The notes under the pieces: model-generated
Database searches by the model: none
What the model saw: only the letters and a program-made list of their open reading frames with translations
Told to the model about the DNA's origin: nothing
Position numbers and translations under genes: made by a program
Shown: in pieces, positions 7,700 through 16,235 of the stretch
Numbering within the stretch: position 1 is the first letter of the stretch
Layout: each line of letters starts with the position of its first letter
Origin: Marivibrio sp040218065
Lineage (GTDB): Bacteria; Pseudomonadota; Alphaproteobacteria; UBA8366; Aestuariispiraceae
DNA length: 64,000 nt
Direction: 5' to 3'
Assembly: GCF_040218065.1 (NCBI RefSeq)
Contig: NZ_JAVJQE010000002.1
Span: 1-64,000, forward strand

Positions 7700-8845
7700 T
7701 CACACCGCCGCGGCGCGGCGCTTCTTCGGATCGTAGAAGGGCTTCTCCACCACTTGGGCGGCGGCCCAGCCGTCCGGCGTCTCGACCGCCAGGGTCGCGC
7801 CGAGGCGGGCGTGCTCGACGCCCACGAGGGCGAGTGCGATGTTCTGCTCCAGGCGCGGGGAGTAGACGGCGGACGTCGCCTTGCCGACCGTCTCGCCGTC
7901 GCGGCTGATCGGCCAGAAGCTGGTGTTCGGCGCGGCCAGCGGCGGCGCGTCGATGCGCAAGCCGGCCTGCTTGCGCGTGACGCCCTCGGCGCGGATGCGT
8001 TTCAGCGCCTCCTTGCCCATGAACTCGATCGGCGCGTCGAGCGCGACCAGTCGGTCCATTCCCAGTTCGAACGGGTTCGTATCGCTATCGGCGTCGGCGT
8101 GATAAGACAACATCGCCCCTTCAATCCGTCGGATCGCCGAGGTGTGGCCGGGCTTCAAGCCCAAGGGCGCCCCGGCGGCCATAATCCGCTCCCAAAGCTC
8201 GTCGCCGTAGGCCGCGTCGCGCAGATAAAGCTCGTAGCCCAATTCGCTCGACCAGCCGGTGCGGGAGACGACGAGGGGGATGTCGTCCAGCATCACCTCG
8301 CGCAACCGAAAGTAGCGCAAGTCGCCGATCCCCTCGCCGAAAAGGGTCTTCATGATTTCGCCCGACATCGGGCCCTGCAGTTGCAGCGGCGAGACGTCCG
8401 GCTCGCGGATCGTCACATCCAGCCCCGAATTGACCGCGAGGCCTTGCGCCCACAACAGAACGTCGCTGTCCGAGAGCGAGAACCAGAAATGGTTTTCGCC
8501 GAGCCGCAGCGCGATCGGGTCGTTCAGCACCCCGCCGTCGGCGTTGGTGATCAGCGTGTATTTGCACTGGCCGACCTCCATCTCGCGCAGATCGCGCGGG
8601 GTCAGCAGCTGGGCGAAGGCGGCGGCGTCCGGGCCGGTGATTTCGACCTGCCGTTCGGCGGCGACGTCGCACAGGATGGCGGTGCGGATCAGGGTCCAGA
8701 AATTCTCCACCGGATCGCCGAAGTCGCGCGGGATGTACATGTGATTGTAAACGGAAAATCCCTGCGCGCCCCAGCGCAGCGTCGCGTCGAAATAGGGGGA
8801 TTTGCGGATCTGAGGTCCGAAGCCGAACTGCTTGATCTCCGTCAT
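7700..8845 (-). CDS. GcvT/DmdA-family folate-dependent aminomethyltransferase-like protein
   Basis: A 381-residue tetrahydrofolate-binding protein of the GcvT fold. Several blocks recall DMSP demethylase (DmdA) rather than true GcvT: SVYNHMYIPRDF near residue 32, CDVAAERQVEITG, then GGVLNDP followed by SLSDSDV, and SRTGWSSELGYELY. The ATG at 8843-8845 follows a strong GGAGGAC site. It is convergent with the deacetylase pair, 7 bases apart. It could demethylate DMSP, but many DmdA-like proteins act on other methylated compounds such as methylated amines. The family is firm; the substrate is open. No gcvH or gcvP is nearby. Confidence 0.75.
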   Translation of the reverse strand: MTEIKQFGFGPQIRKSPYFDATLRWGAQGFSVYNHMYIPRDFGDPVENFWTLIRTAILCDVAAERQVEITGPDAAAFAQLLTPRDLREMEVGQCKYTLITNADGGVLNDPIALRLGENHFWFSLSDSDVLLWAQGLAVNSGLDVTIREPDVSPLQLQGPMSGEIMKTLFGEGIGDLRYFRLREVMLDDIPLVVSRTGWSSELGYELYLRDAAYGDELWERIMAAGAPLGLKPGHTSAIRRIEGAMLSYHADADSDTNPFELGMDRLVALDAPIEFMGKEALKRIRAEGVTRKQAGLRIDAPPLAAPNTSFWPISRDGETVGKATSAVYSPRLEQNIALALVGVEHARLGATLAVETPDGWAAAQVVEKPFYDPKKRRAAAV

Positions 8846-9011
8846 GGCGCGTCCTCCGGTCTGGGCGTTGTTTTGGCCTCCCCAGTGTATTTAGGAACCC
8901 GGAAGAGTTTCAGGTGCGACTCGTGCGACGGATTTTTTGTGACATACGACGAAAGGGTAAGAAATCCGGCCGTCTGCGACGGAATCGAGGCGGCGGGCCT
9001 GCCGGCGCGTC

Positions 9012-9740
9012 CTATAGCCGGTCCTCCATCCCCAAGGCGCGCGCGACCTCCAGGATCAGCTTGGCGCGCACGGCCTCCGCGAAGGTGCGGTTCTCGTCGG
9101 CGGTCATGACGAAGGCGCCCATGCCGCCGATCACGTCGCGCTCGTAGTGCGCGACCAGTTGCTCGGGACTGCGACCGGGCAGGCTGCCCTCGCGGTGCAG
9201 GACCAGCAACGCGTTGATGGTGAAGCCCTTCGCGACCGCATCGTCGCGCGCCGCCGTGATCGAGCGGCCGCCGATGTTCGGGCCGTCGGCCGAGACGTCG
9301 ATGATCTTCCGCAGGCCGCGATAGCGGTTGGTCTCCACGAGATTGACCGAATAGTCGATGGCGTTGGAGATCGAGTTCCAGCCCGTGGCCTGTCGCGGCG
9401 CGGCGCGCAGCTCTGCGCCGAAGGCGGCGGCGCTTTCCGGGCCGTCGATCACCGTCCAGTCGACGATCGTGTGCTGCGAAAAGGGGCCGCCCCATTCGAC
9501 GTAGGCGACGGCGATGCGGCCGGTCAGCCCGCCCTGGATGAACTTCATGATCTCCGGATCGGCGATCGCGTCGGCGTAGCCGTCGCGTTGCAGGGCGAGT
9601 TCCTGATTGTCGATCGAGCCGGAGCCGTCGGCGGCGAGCACCAGCTCCAGATCGACGTCGATCTGCTGAGCCGGGGCCGGGGCCGCGGCGGCGAGGAGGA
9701 GCGCGCACGCGGCGGCGAGGAGGAACGCGGGACGGACCAT
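9012..9740 (-). CDS. DUF1194 family exported protein with VWA-like domain
   Basis: The 242-residue product begins MVRPAFLLAAACALLLAAAA with an APAQ cleavage site, so it is exported. The mature part opens with LELVLAADGSGSIDNQE, the MIDAS-type DxSxS of von Willebrand A-like domains, and continues with VAYVEWGG and ATGWNSISNAIDYS. These blocks are characteristic of DUF1194, a family found mostly in alphaproteobacteria and of unknown role. The start was placed at the ATG beginning the signal peptide; an upstream in-frame extension would bury it. It is divergent from the reductase at 9875. It may bind a metal ion and a partner protein in the periplasm. Confidence 0.82.
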   Translation of the reverse strand: MVRPAFLLAAACALLLAAAAPAPAQQIDVDLELVLAADGSGSIDNQELALQRDGYADAIADPEIMKFIQGGLTGRIAVAYVEWGGPFSQHTIVDWTVIDGPESAAAFGAELRAAPRQATGWNSISNAIDYSVNLVETNRYRGLRKIIDVSADGPNIGGRSITAARDDAVAKGFTINALLVLHREGSLPGRSPEQLVAHYERDVIGGMGAFVMTADENRTFAEAVRAKLILEVARALGMEDRL

Positions 9741-9874
9741 GATCGCTCTCCCGTTGCTGGCGACGGCAATGATATAGCGCGCCCGGATTGGCGGGCGAGG
9801 GGCGAGACATCGCGGGTCGGCGGTGCTAGCGTCCGGCGAGTTTGCGACAAACACATGACGGGAGGAATGCGGGC

Positions 9875-10885
9875 ATGGCCGAGACGGTGACCCTGAGCCT
9901 GGAAGAGGGATTTGAATTGGCGGTGAACGCCTTTCTAGCCAACGGCTGCGACCGCCGGAACGCGGAGGCGGTCGCGCGCAACATGATGCAGGCGGAAGGG
10001 GATCGCTGCGCCTCGCACGGCTTGTTCCGGTGTCCCGGCTATCTGTCCTCGCTGAAAAGCGGCAAGATCAACGGCAAGGCGGATCCCAAGGTGATCGACC
10101 TCGCGCCCGGCGCGGTGAAAGTCGACGGCGACGGCTGCATGGCGCCGGTCGCGCTTGAGGTCGGCCGACAGCCGCTGATCGACAAGGCCAAGGCGAACGG
10201 GATCGCGGCGCTGGCGCTGACGCGCGTGCATCACTTCTCCGCCCTTTGGGTCGAGGTGGAGGCGCTGTGCGAGGCGGGCCTCGCCGGCTTCGCCTTCACC
10301 GCCTTCAAGCCGGTCGTGACGCCCGGGGGCGGCACGCAGGCGCTTTACGGCACCAACCCGATGGCCTTCGGCTGGCCGCGGCCCGGCAAGGATCCGGTGA
10401 TCTTCGATCAGGCCTCCTCCGCCAAGGCGCGCGGCGAGATCCAGATCGCCGCGCGGGACGGCCATGAGGTCCCGCCGGGGACCGGCATCGGCCCGGACGG
10501 CAAGGAGACCACGGACCCGAACGAAATCCTGAAAGGCGCGCAGCTCCCCTTTGGCGGCTACAAAGGCGCGAACATCGCGATGATGGTGGAACTGCTGGTC
10601 GCCGGCCTGATCGGCGAGTGGTTCAGCTACGAGGCGGCCGAGGGCGATACGAACGACGGCGGCCCGCCGCGCGGCGGCGAATTCATGATGGCGATCGACC
10701 CGTCGAGATTCGGCGACGCGGACGGCTGGGCGCAGCACAGCGAGGCCTTCTTCGAGAAGTTCCAGTCGATCCCCGGGACGCGCCTGCCCTCAGCGCGGCG
10801 CTACAAGAACCGGCAGGAGACGCCGGAGACGGGCGTCGTCATTCCGAAGGCGCTCTACGACCAGATCGTCGAGTTGACGGGATGA
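9875..10885 (+). CDS. Ldh/malate dehydrogenase-2 family reductase, probable delta-1-piperideine-2-carboxylate reductase
   Basis: An NAD(P)H-dependent oxidoreductase of the Ldh_2 (YlbC/DpkA) fold with 336 residues. The blocks TRVHHFSALWVEVEAL, LYGTNPMAFGWPRP, FDQASSAKARGEIQIAAR and LPFGGYKGANIAMMVELL match the piperideine/pyrroline-2-carboxylate reductase branch (DpkA), which reduces cyclic imines from D-lysine or D-proline and related amines. The ATG at 9875 follows GGGAGGA by 9 bases. Nearby deacetylases and an aminotransferase make an amine or amino-acid catabolic role reasonable. Other Ldh_2 members act on ureidoglycolate or malate, so the substrate remains an inference. Confidence 0.78.
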   Translation: MAETVTLSLEEGFELAVNAFLANGCDRRNAEAVARNMMQAEGDRCASHGLFRCPGYLSSLKSGKINGKADPKVIDLAPGAVKVDGDGCMAPVALEVGRQPLIDKAKANGIAALALTRVHHFSALWVEVEALCEAGLAGFAFTAFKPVVTPGGGTQALYGTNPMAFGWPRPGKDPVIFDQASSAKARGEIQIAARDGHEVPPGTGIGPDGKETTDPNEILKGAQLPFGGYKGANIAMMVELLVAGLIGEWFSYEAAEGDTNDGGPPRGGEFMMAIDPSRFGDADGWAQHSEAFFEKFQSIPGTRLPSARRYKNRQETPETGVVIPKALYDQIVELTG

Positions 10886-10922
10886 GGGCTTTGGCGCCGC
10901 CGCGCTGAGAGGAGGCCGCCGC

Positions 10923-12203
10923 TCACCCCTCGGTCGGCCGGCAGACCGCGATCGGCTCGGCCACGCCCGGGACCTCGAAGGCGCCGAGCCGCTCCCATCG
11001 GGCGCTCGCGGGCAGCTGTGCGGCAAAGCCTTCCGACATGAGGATCGGCGTCTCGAGCCGCTTGGTCAGGGTCTCGATCCGGGCCGTGCGATTGACCGCA
11101 GGACCCATCACGGTGAAATCCAGCCGATCGGCTGCTCCGACATTGCCGTAGACCACGGAGCCCTCATGCAAACCGATTCCGAAACGGATCGCGGGCAGCT
11201 TTTGCCGCTTGAGCCGCGCGTTGAGCGCCGGCAGCCGATCGATCGCATCCCGGGCGGCCGCCAAAGCGTCGGCGCAGGCCGCCGCCGCCGCGCGTCCGTC
11301 GTCGGTCGCAAAGACGATCAGCATGGCGTCGCCGATGAACCGCAGCACCTCGCCCCCGTAGACGCTGACGGATTCGTGCACATGCTCGAAATAGGCGTTC
11401 ATCAGGCCCAGCATGGCCTGTTCCTCCACCGTCTCGGTCATGGCGGTGAAGTCGCGCAGGTCGCAGTACCACAGCGCCGCCTCAATCCGCTGCCCCTCGC
11501 CGCGGCGGATCTCGCCCGCCAGCACCCGCGCCCCGGTGCGCTTGCCGAGATAGGTGTCGAGAACGGTGAGCGAGAGCTGATGCTGCGCCAGCGACTCCAC
11601 CACCGGCAGCAGCAGGCGCGCCAACAGCTGGAACTTCGCGATGTCGGCGTCCGTGAAGCCCTCCGGCCGGTCCGTGGCGATGAAGAAGAAGTCCTTGCGG
11701 CCCGCGAACGTCTCCATCGGCAGGCCGATATAGTCGGTGGCGCCAGCGTCGCGCACGCTGAACAGCACCGAATGGTCGCGCGCCGGATCCAGTCGATCGA
11801 GCCGATAGCGCACGCCGCGGCCGGCGTCGCGCATCTTTTGCGCCGGGCTGCCGATGAAGTCCGGGCTCTGATAGAGCCCGTGGCCGACATTGAGGGCCTC
11901 GGCCCTCGCCTGACCGCGCATCCACAGATAGGAATAGGCGGCCTGCTGCGGATGGATCGCCCAGAGGCCGAGCCGCAGGCGCATGACCGGCGCGCCGGCC
12001 TGGATCAACGCGCGGCCCAACCCGGCCAGCAGACCGCCGATGTCGGCGGTGCGGCACCCCGGTCCGAACAGCCAATCGATCACCGGCGTCATCGACCATC
12101 CCTCCGCCGAGAGGGCGGCGATGCACGCGCCGGACGGACGCTCTGCGTCTTCCGGCAAAAGCGACAGCGCCTCCGGCGCGGGGTTCTCGATCTCGTCAGG
12201 CAT
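10923..12203 (-). CDS. Class III adenylate/guanylate cyclase domain protein
   Basis: A soluble 426-residue protein with an N-terminal sensory-type region (about residues 1-210, no transmembrane segment) and a C-terminal cyclase homology domain. The metal-binding aspartates are in WYCDLRDFTAM and RFIGDAMLIVF. The transition-state Asn/Arg lie in GPAVNRTARIE, and LDFTVMG supplies the Thr typical of class IIIb adenylate cyclases. All catalytic positions are therefore present and it should be active, most likely making cAMP. It is convergent with the reductase gene and is followed on the same strand by nothing obviously coupled. The two cNMP-binding proteins at 34.4-35.3 kb are possible downstream receivers. 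Confidence 0.88.
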   Translation of the reverse strand: MPDEIENPAPEALSLLPEDAERPSGACIAALSAEGWSMTPVIDWLFGPGCRTADIGGLLAGLGRALIQAGAPVMRLRLGLWAIHPQQAAYSYLWMRGQARAEALNVGHGLYQSPDFIGSPAQKMRDAGRGVRYRLDRLDPARDHSVLFSVRDAGATDYIGLPMETFAGRKDFFFIATDRPEGFTDADIAKFQLLARLLLPVVESLAQHQLSLTVLDTYLGKRTGARVLAGEIRRGEGQRIEAALWYCDLRDFTAMTETVEEQAMLGLMNAYFEHVHESVSVYGGEVLRFIGDAMLIVFATDDGRAAAAACADALAAARDAIDRLPALNARLKRQKLPAIRFGIGLHEGSVVYGNVGAADRLDFTVMGPAVNRTARIETLTKRLETPILMSEGFAAQLPASARWERLGAFEVPGVAEPIAVCRPTEG

Positions 12204-12255
12204 GGGCGGCGCTTTCGATGGGGCGGGACAAGCCTCTCGGTCAGGCTAGCACGGA

Positions 12256-13365
12256 TCAGCCCGCGCGGCCCAGGCTCGCCCTGTCGATCGCGCCCGCCTT
12301 CACGACCGCATAAACGGCCCGCCCGGGCGCAAGGCCCATGCGGTCTGCGCTGAGCCGTGTGACCCGCGACCAGATCGGCGCGCCGGCGTCGACCAGCACG
12401 TCGACGAAGGGGCCCTCGGCGGGCGCGAGTTCGCGCACCGCGCCGGCCAAGACATTCAGGGTGCTCGCCCCCTCCGGCCGGGTCAGCGAAAGCGTCACGT
12501 CGCGCGCGCGCAGCCGGATGCGCAAGGCCGCGCCGACGGGCAGCTTCAGCCGCGGCACCTGCAGCTTGGCCTCGGGCGTGATCAAGAGGGTCGTCAGTTC
12601 GTACGCCTCGTCGTGCCCTTCAACGCGCACCGGCACGACGGCGCCGGCCTCGTAGCGGCCTGTCAGCGGGCGCAGGTCTAGGCGCGTCGTCACATCTTCG
12701 ATCGGCCCGACCGCCGCGACCCGCCCGCCGTCCAGCAGAACCATCTGGTCCGCAAGTCGGATAACCTCTTCCATCGCATGGCTCACATAGACGATGGGGA
12801 CGCCGCTCTCTTCCTTGAGGCGCTCCAAGAACGGCAGGATCTCGTTCTTGCGCGGTCCGTCCAAGGACGCCAGCGGCTCGTCCATCAGCAGGATGGCCGG
12901 GTCGGCCAGCAGCGCCCGTCCGATCGCCACCCGCTGCACCTCGCCGCCGGACAACGCGCCCGGCCGACGCTCCAACAGCGGATCAAGGTCCAGCAGCCGA
13001 CACACCGTCTCCAACTTCAACGCGCCGCGCCGCCGGCCGGCCCAGCGCCCGTAAAGCAGGTTGCGCCTCACGGTCAGATGCGGGAACAGCCGGGCGTCCT
13101 GGAACACGTAGCCGACGCGCCGCGCCTCCGCCGGCAGGTCGATGCGCGCCTGCGAATCGAACAGCACCCGGCCCTGGACGGCGATGCGGCCGCGGTCGGG
13201 GCGGAGCAGGCCGGCGATCATCTCCACGAGGCTGGTCTTCCCCGCGCCCGAGCGGCCGAACAGCGCCGTCACCCCGTCGCCCGCCTGAAAGTCGGCGGCG
13301 ATGGTTATGCGCTCGCTCAGACGCTTTTCGACGGCGATATGGAGGGCGGGGGCGGGCGCGTTCAT
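12256..13365 (-). CDS. modC: Molybdate ABC transporter ATP-binding protein
   Basis: The ATPase of the molybdate importer. Of 369 residues, the first ~230 form the ABC domain with Walker A GRSGAGKTS, signature LSGGEVQRVAIGRALL and Walker B ILLMDEPLASLD. The C-terminal part (about 290-365) is a MOP/TOBE oxyanion domain (LRIRLRARDVTLSLTRPEG), the usual ModC layout. The ATG at 13363-13365 overlaps the modB stop by four bases (ATGA). It is the last gene of modABC. Tungstate or sulfate transport is less likely because of the MOP domain and the linked ModA. Confidence 0.95.
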   Translation of the reverse strand: MNAPAPALHIAVEKRLSERITIAADFQAGDGVTALFGRSGAGKTSLVEMIAGLLRPDRGRIAVQGRVLFDSQARIDLPAEARRVGYVFQDARLFPHLTVRRNLLYGRWAGRRRGALKLETVCRLLDLDPLLERRPGALSGGEVQRVAIGRALLADPAILLMDEPLASLDGPRKNEILPFLERLKEESGVPIVYVSHAMEEVIRLADQMVLLDGGRVAAVGPIEDVTTRLDLRPLTGRYEAGAVVPVRVEGHDEAYELTTLLITPEAKLQVPRLKLPVGAALRIRLRARDVTLSLTRPEGASTLNVLAGAVRELAPAEGPFVDVLVDAGAPIWSRVTRLSADRMGLAPGRAVYAVVKAGAIDRASLGRAG

Positions 13366-14066
13366 GCGTCGAAACCTTTGATCCGGCGGCTCGCCCGGCG
13401 CGCCAGCAGCTCGGAGGCGACCAGCGCGGCCATCGAGAGCGCGACCGCGATGACCGTCAATCGGATCGCCGCCGCGTCGCCCGACGGCGTCTGCAGAAAG
13501 CTGTAGATCGCGATCGAAAGCGTGCGCGTCTCGCCGGGAATGTTGGCGACGAATGTGATGGTGGCCCCGAATTCGCCCACGCCCTTCGCGAAGGATAGGA
13601 TGGCGCCGGCGATCATCCCGGGCAGGAGCTGCGGGAGCGTCACGGTGGCGAAGACCGTCGCGGGGCCGGCGCCGAGCGTGCGCGCCGCCGCCTCCATCCG
13701 ACGATCCACACCGTCCAGCGACAGCCGGATCGCCCGCACCATCAGGGGAAAGCCCATAACCGCCGCCGCCAACACGGCGCCGGTCCATCGGAAGGCGACG
13801 CTGATCCCGAAGACGTCCTGCAAGACTCCGCCGATCGGCCCTTGCGCCCCGAACGCGATCAGCAGCAGATATCCGGTCACCACCGGCGGCAGAATCAACG
13901 GCAGATGCACGACGCCGTTCAGCAGCGTGCGGCCGGGAAACCGCCCGCGCGAGAGCGCCCAGGCCGTCGCCAGCGCCAGCGGCAGGCTGACCGCGACGCT
14001 CCAGCTTGCGACCTTGAGAGAGAGCGCCAGCGCCTCCCATTCGACCGGCGTCAGCCAGTCGCCCAT
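13362..14066 (-). CDS. modB: Molybdate ABC transporter permease
   Basis: The membrane subunit of ModABC, 234 residues with five or six hydrophobic segments. The ATPase-coupling EAA loop is visible as EAAARTLGAGPATVF followed by TLPQLLPGMIAGA. GEFGATITF and IPGETRTLSIAIY are hallmark ModB blocks. It starts at the ATG at 14064-14066, which overlaps the modA stop, and ends in a four-base overlap with modC, so all three genes are translationally coupled. Confidence 0.95.
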   Translation of the reverse strand: MGDWLTPVEWEALALSLKVASWSVAVSLPLALATAWALSRGRFPGRTLLNGVVHLPLILPPVVTGYLLLIAFGAQGPIGGVLQDVFGISVAFRWTGAVLAAAVMGFPLMVRAIRLSLDGVDRRMEAAARTLGAGPATVFATVTLPQLLPGMIAGAILSFAKGVGEFGATITFVANIPGETRTLSIAIYSFLQTPSGDAAAIRLTVIAVALSMAALVASELLARRASRRIKGFDA

Positions 14067-14875
14067 CAGCCGTCCGCCCCGTCGGATCGGGCCGCGTCGG
14101 GACGCGTGAAGCCGAAGCGCGCGAAGATCGCGCCGGCCTGTTCGCCGGCGAGGAAGGCCAGGAACCGCTCCGCCGCCGGACGCCGGTTCGGATCGGCGGC
14201 CGTATCGGCGGTTATGGCGGCGGGATAGCGGATCGGCCCATGCGCGTCGCTCGGTACGTTCGCCGCAATTTCCACGTCCGGATCGATCAGGGCGTCGGTG
14301 CGGTAGACCAGGCCCAAGGGCGCCTCCCCGCGCGAGACCAACGCCAACGCCGCGCGCACGTTGGCCGCGCGCGCAACGCGCGGCGCGACCGTCTCCCACA
14401 ACCCCAGACTCTCCAGCGCCTGACGCCCGTACATGCCGGCGGGGACATGATCCGGATCGCCCATCACCAGGCGCCCGCGCGCGCCTAAGGCGCTCAGCAG
14501 GGCGTCTGGATCGGCGAGCGCGTCGCCCGCCGGCGCGCGGCCCGTGGGCGCGACCAGCGCAAGAGCGTTGGCCAGCAGATCGCGTCGCGTCGCCGTCGCG
14601 ACCAGCCCGCGCGCCTCCGCGTAGTCCATCCAGCGCGGATTAGCGGAAAAATAAAGGTCCGCCGGCGCGCCGTTCTCGATCTGTCGGGCGAGGGTGGAGC
14701 TCGATTCGAAGACCAGACGCAGATCCGCGCCCTCTCGCTCGCCGTAGGCCTGCCCCACGGCGCTGAGCGCATCGGTCAGACTGGCGGCCGCGAACACGTA
14801 AAGCGCGGGCGCCTCCGCGCGCGCGGCGGGCGTCAGCGAGAACAGGGCGATGGCGAACGCGATGACGCGCAGCAT
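14066..14875 (-). CDS. modA: Molybdate-binding periplasmic protein
   Basis: The substrate-binding subunit for molybdate uptake, 269 residues with a Sec signal (MLRVIAFAIALFSLTPAARA). The mature start reads LYVFAAASLTDALSAVG, the ligand-binding serine segment of ModA. Further typical blocks are FESSSTLARQIENGAPADL, FSANPRWMDYA and the late LGLVYRTDAL. It is the first gene of modABC. Seventeen bases upstream of its ATG lies a 26-base inverted repeat that resembles a ModE operator, which would allow repression when molybdate is plentiful. Confidence 0.94.
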   Translation of the reverse strand: MLRVIAFAIALFSLTPAARAEAPALYVFAAASLTDALSAVGQAYGEREGADLRLVFESSSTLARQIENGAPADLYFSANPRWMDYAEARGLVATATRRDLLANALALVAPTGRAPAGDALADPDALLSALGARGRLVMGDPDHVPAGMYGRQALESLGLWETVAPRVARAANVRAALALVSRGEAPLGLVYRTDALIDPDVEIAANVPSDAHGPIRYPAAITADTAADPNRRPAAERFLAFLAGEQAGAIFARFGFTRPDAARSDGADG

Positions 14876-14891
14876 GGCGGCTCCGGCTCGA

Positions 14892-14917
14892 GCGATATGG
14901 TCGTTCAGCTATATCGC
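14892..14917. promoter_or_regulatory. ModE-like operator upstream of modA
   Basis: The bases form a perfect inverted repeat, GCGATAT at 14892-14898 and ATATCGC at 14911-14917, with a 12-base centre. The CG-to-CG span of 24 bases equals that of the Escherichia coli ModE site (CG...TAT...ATA...CG). It sits 17 bases before the modA start, a position where a bound repressor would block transcription. No modE gene is in the window. Confidence 0.6.
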
Positions 14918-14942
14918 AGCGTTCCGCGCCGGGGAAGAGGGC

Positions 14943-16091
14943 TCAAGCCAGCCGCGCAAGGCCCGCCTCCAGATCGGCGATCAGATCCTTGGGATCCTCG
15001 AGCCCGATATGCAGCCGGATCAAAAAGCCGTCCGCCTCCCATTTGGTCGCGCTGCGGATTTTCTCCGGATAGCCGGTCAGGATCAGGCTTTCATAGCCGC
15101 CCCAGCTGGCGCCGATGCCGAACAGCGCCAGGCCGTCGATCATCGCCACCAGCTTCTCCTTACTCGGCGCCTTGACGATCGCGCCGAAAAGACCGCATGC
15201 GCCGGTGAAATCGCGCTTCCACAAGGCGTGGTCGGGGTGGCTTTCAAGCGCCGGGTGAAGCACCCGGGCGATTTCGGGGCGAGCCTCAAGCCAGCGCGCG
15301 ACCTCGATTCCGTTCTTCTGGTGGCGTTCAAGGCGCACCGACAGCGTCCGCAAGCCGCGGTGGGTGAGGTAAGCCTCCTCGGTGCCCGCGCAGACGCCGA
15401 GGCCGACAACGCTGGCGCGGACGGCGTCCGCCGTCGCCTCGTTGCAGCAGACGACGCCCATCATCGCGTCCGAATGGCCGACCTGATACTTGGTGCCGGC
15501 GACGACCGAGATGTCGACGCCGAGCGTCAGCGGCAGATAATAGTGGCTCGCTCCCCACGTGTTGTCGATCGCGCTGACGATCCCGGCCGCGCGCGCGGCT
15601 GCGGCGAGCGCAGGCGTGTCCTGGATCTCGAAGGTGAGCGAGCCCGGGCTCTCCAGCCAAAGCATGAAGGTCTCGGGCCGGAACTTGGCCTTGAGGTCCT
15701 CGGCGCTGATGCGCGGGTCGTAGAATTCGGTCTCGACGTCAAGCTGCTTCAGCAGACCGTCGCAGAACTTGCGGACAGGATAGTAGGCGCTGTCGCTCAC
15801 CAGGAAATGGCCGCCCGGCTTGGCGTAGGCCAGGATCGTCGCGGTGATGGCGTTGAGGCCGCTGGCGCACAGAAAACTCTCGGCCGCGCCTTCCAGATCG
15901 CTCATCGCCTCGCACACCGCGCGGGTCGTCGGCGTGCCGAAGCGGCCGTAGACCATCTCGCCGCGGCGGTTTTCAAAATCCTCGATATGTTCGAAGGCGA
16001 CCGTGCTGACCCGGTAGACAGGCGGGTTCACCGCGCCCTTGTACTCGCGAATGCGCCGACCGGCGTGGGCGATCCGGGTGTCGCGTTCCAT
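14943..16091 (-). CDS. metC: Cystathionine beta-lyase
   Basis: A PLP enzyme of the Cys/Met-metabolism family that splits cystathionine to homocysteine, pyruvate and ammonia. The 382-residue protein starts MERDTRIAHAGRR and has YGRFGTPTTRAVCEAM, CASGLNAITATILAY and the lysine-bearing VVAGTKYQVGHSDAMMG. The pattern SAYYPVRKFCDGLLK and DNTWGASHYYLPL fits the MetC rather than MetB/MetZ branch. The length is as expected. It is divergent from the flavoprotein gene at 16236. I saw no SAM-responsive RNA in the 144-base gap. Confidence 0.92.
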   Translation of the reverse strand: MERDTRIAHAGRRIREYKGAVNPPVYRVSTVAFEHIEDFENRRGEMVYGRFGTPTTRAVCEAMSDLEGAAESFLCASGLNAITATILAYAKPGGHFLVSDSAYYPVRKFCDGLLKQLDVETEFYDPRISAEDLKAKFRPETFMLWLESPGSLTFEIQDTPALAAAARAAGIVSAIDNTWGASHYYLPLTLGVDISVVAGTKYQVGHSDAMMGVVCCNEATADAVRASVVGLGVCAGTEEAYLTHRGLRTLSVRLERHQKNGIEVARWLEARPEIARVLHPALESHPDHALWKRDFTGACGLFGAIVKAPSKEKLVAMIDGLALFGIGASWGGYESLILTGYPEKIRSATKWEADGFLIRLHIGLEDPKDLIADLEAGLARLA

Positions 16092-16235
16092 GGCCTCGTC
16101 ACTCCCTGGTCTTGATCGCTCTGGAAGGCCTCTTGCCCAGGACGCGGGCGCGGGCTATCGACCTCTCGTTACCTATCAGGCGCCCGGCGCCCTCACAAGC
16201 GAGGGCGGCCGGCGGCGCACGGGCGGGGAGGGTGC

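Noticed and set aside
16092..16235. SAM-responsive riboswitch between metC and the flavoprotein
   Set aside because: I looked for SAM-II and SAH-type cores on both strands and found only one simple hairpin (16188-16207).
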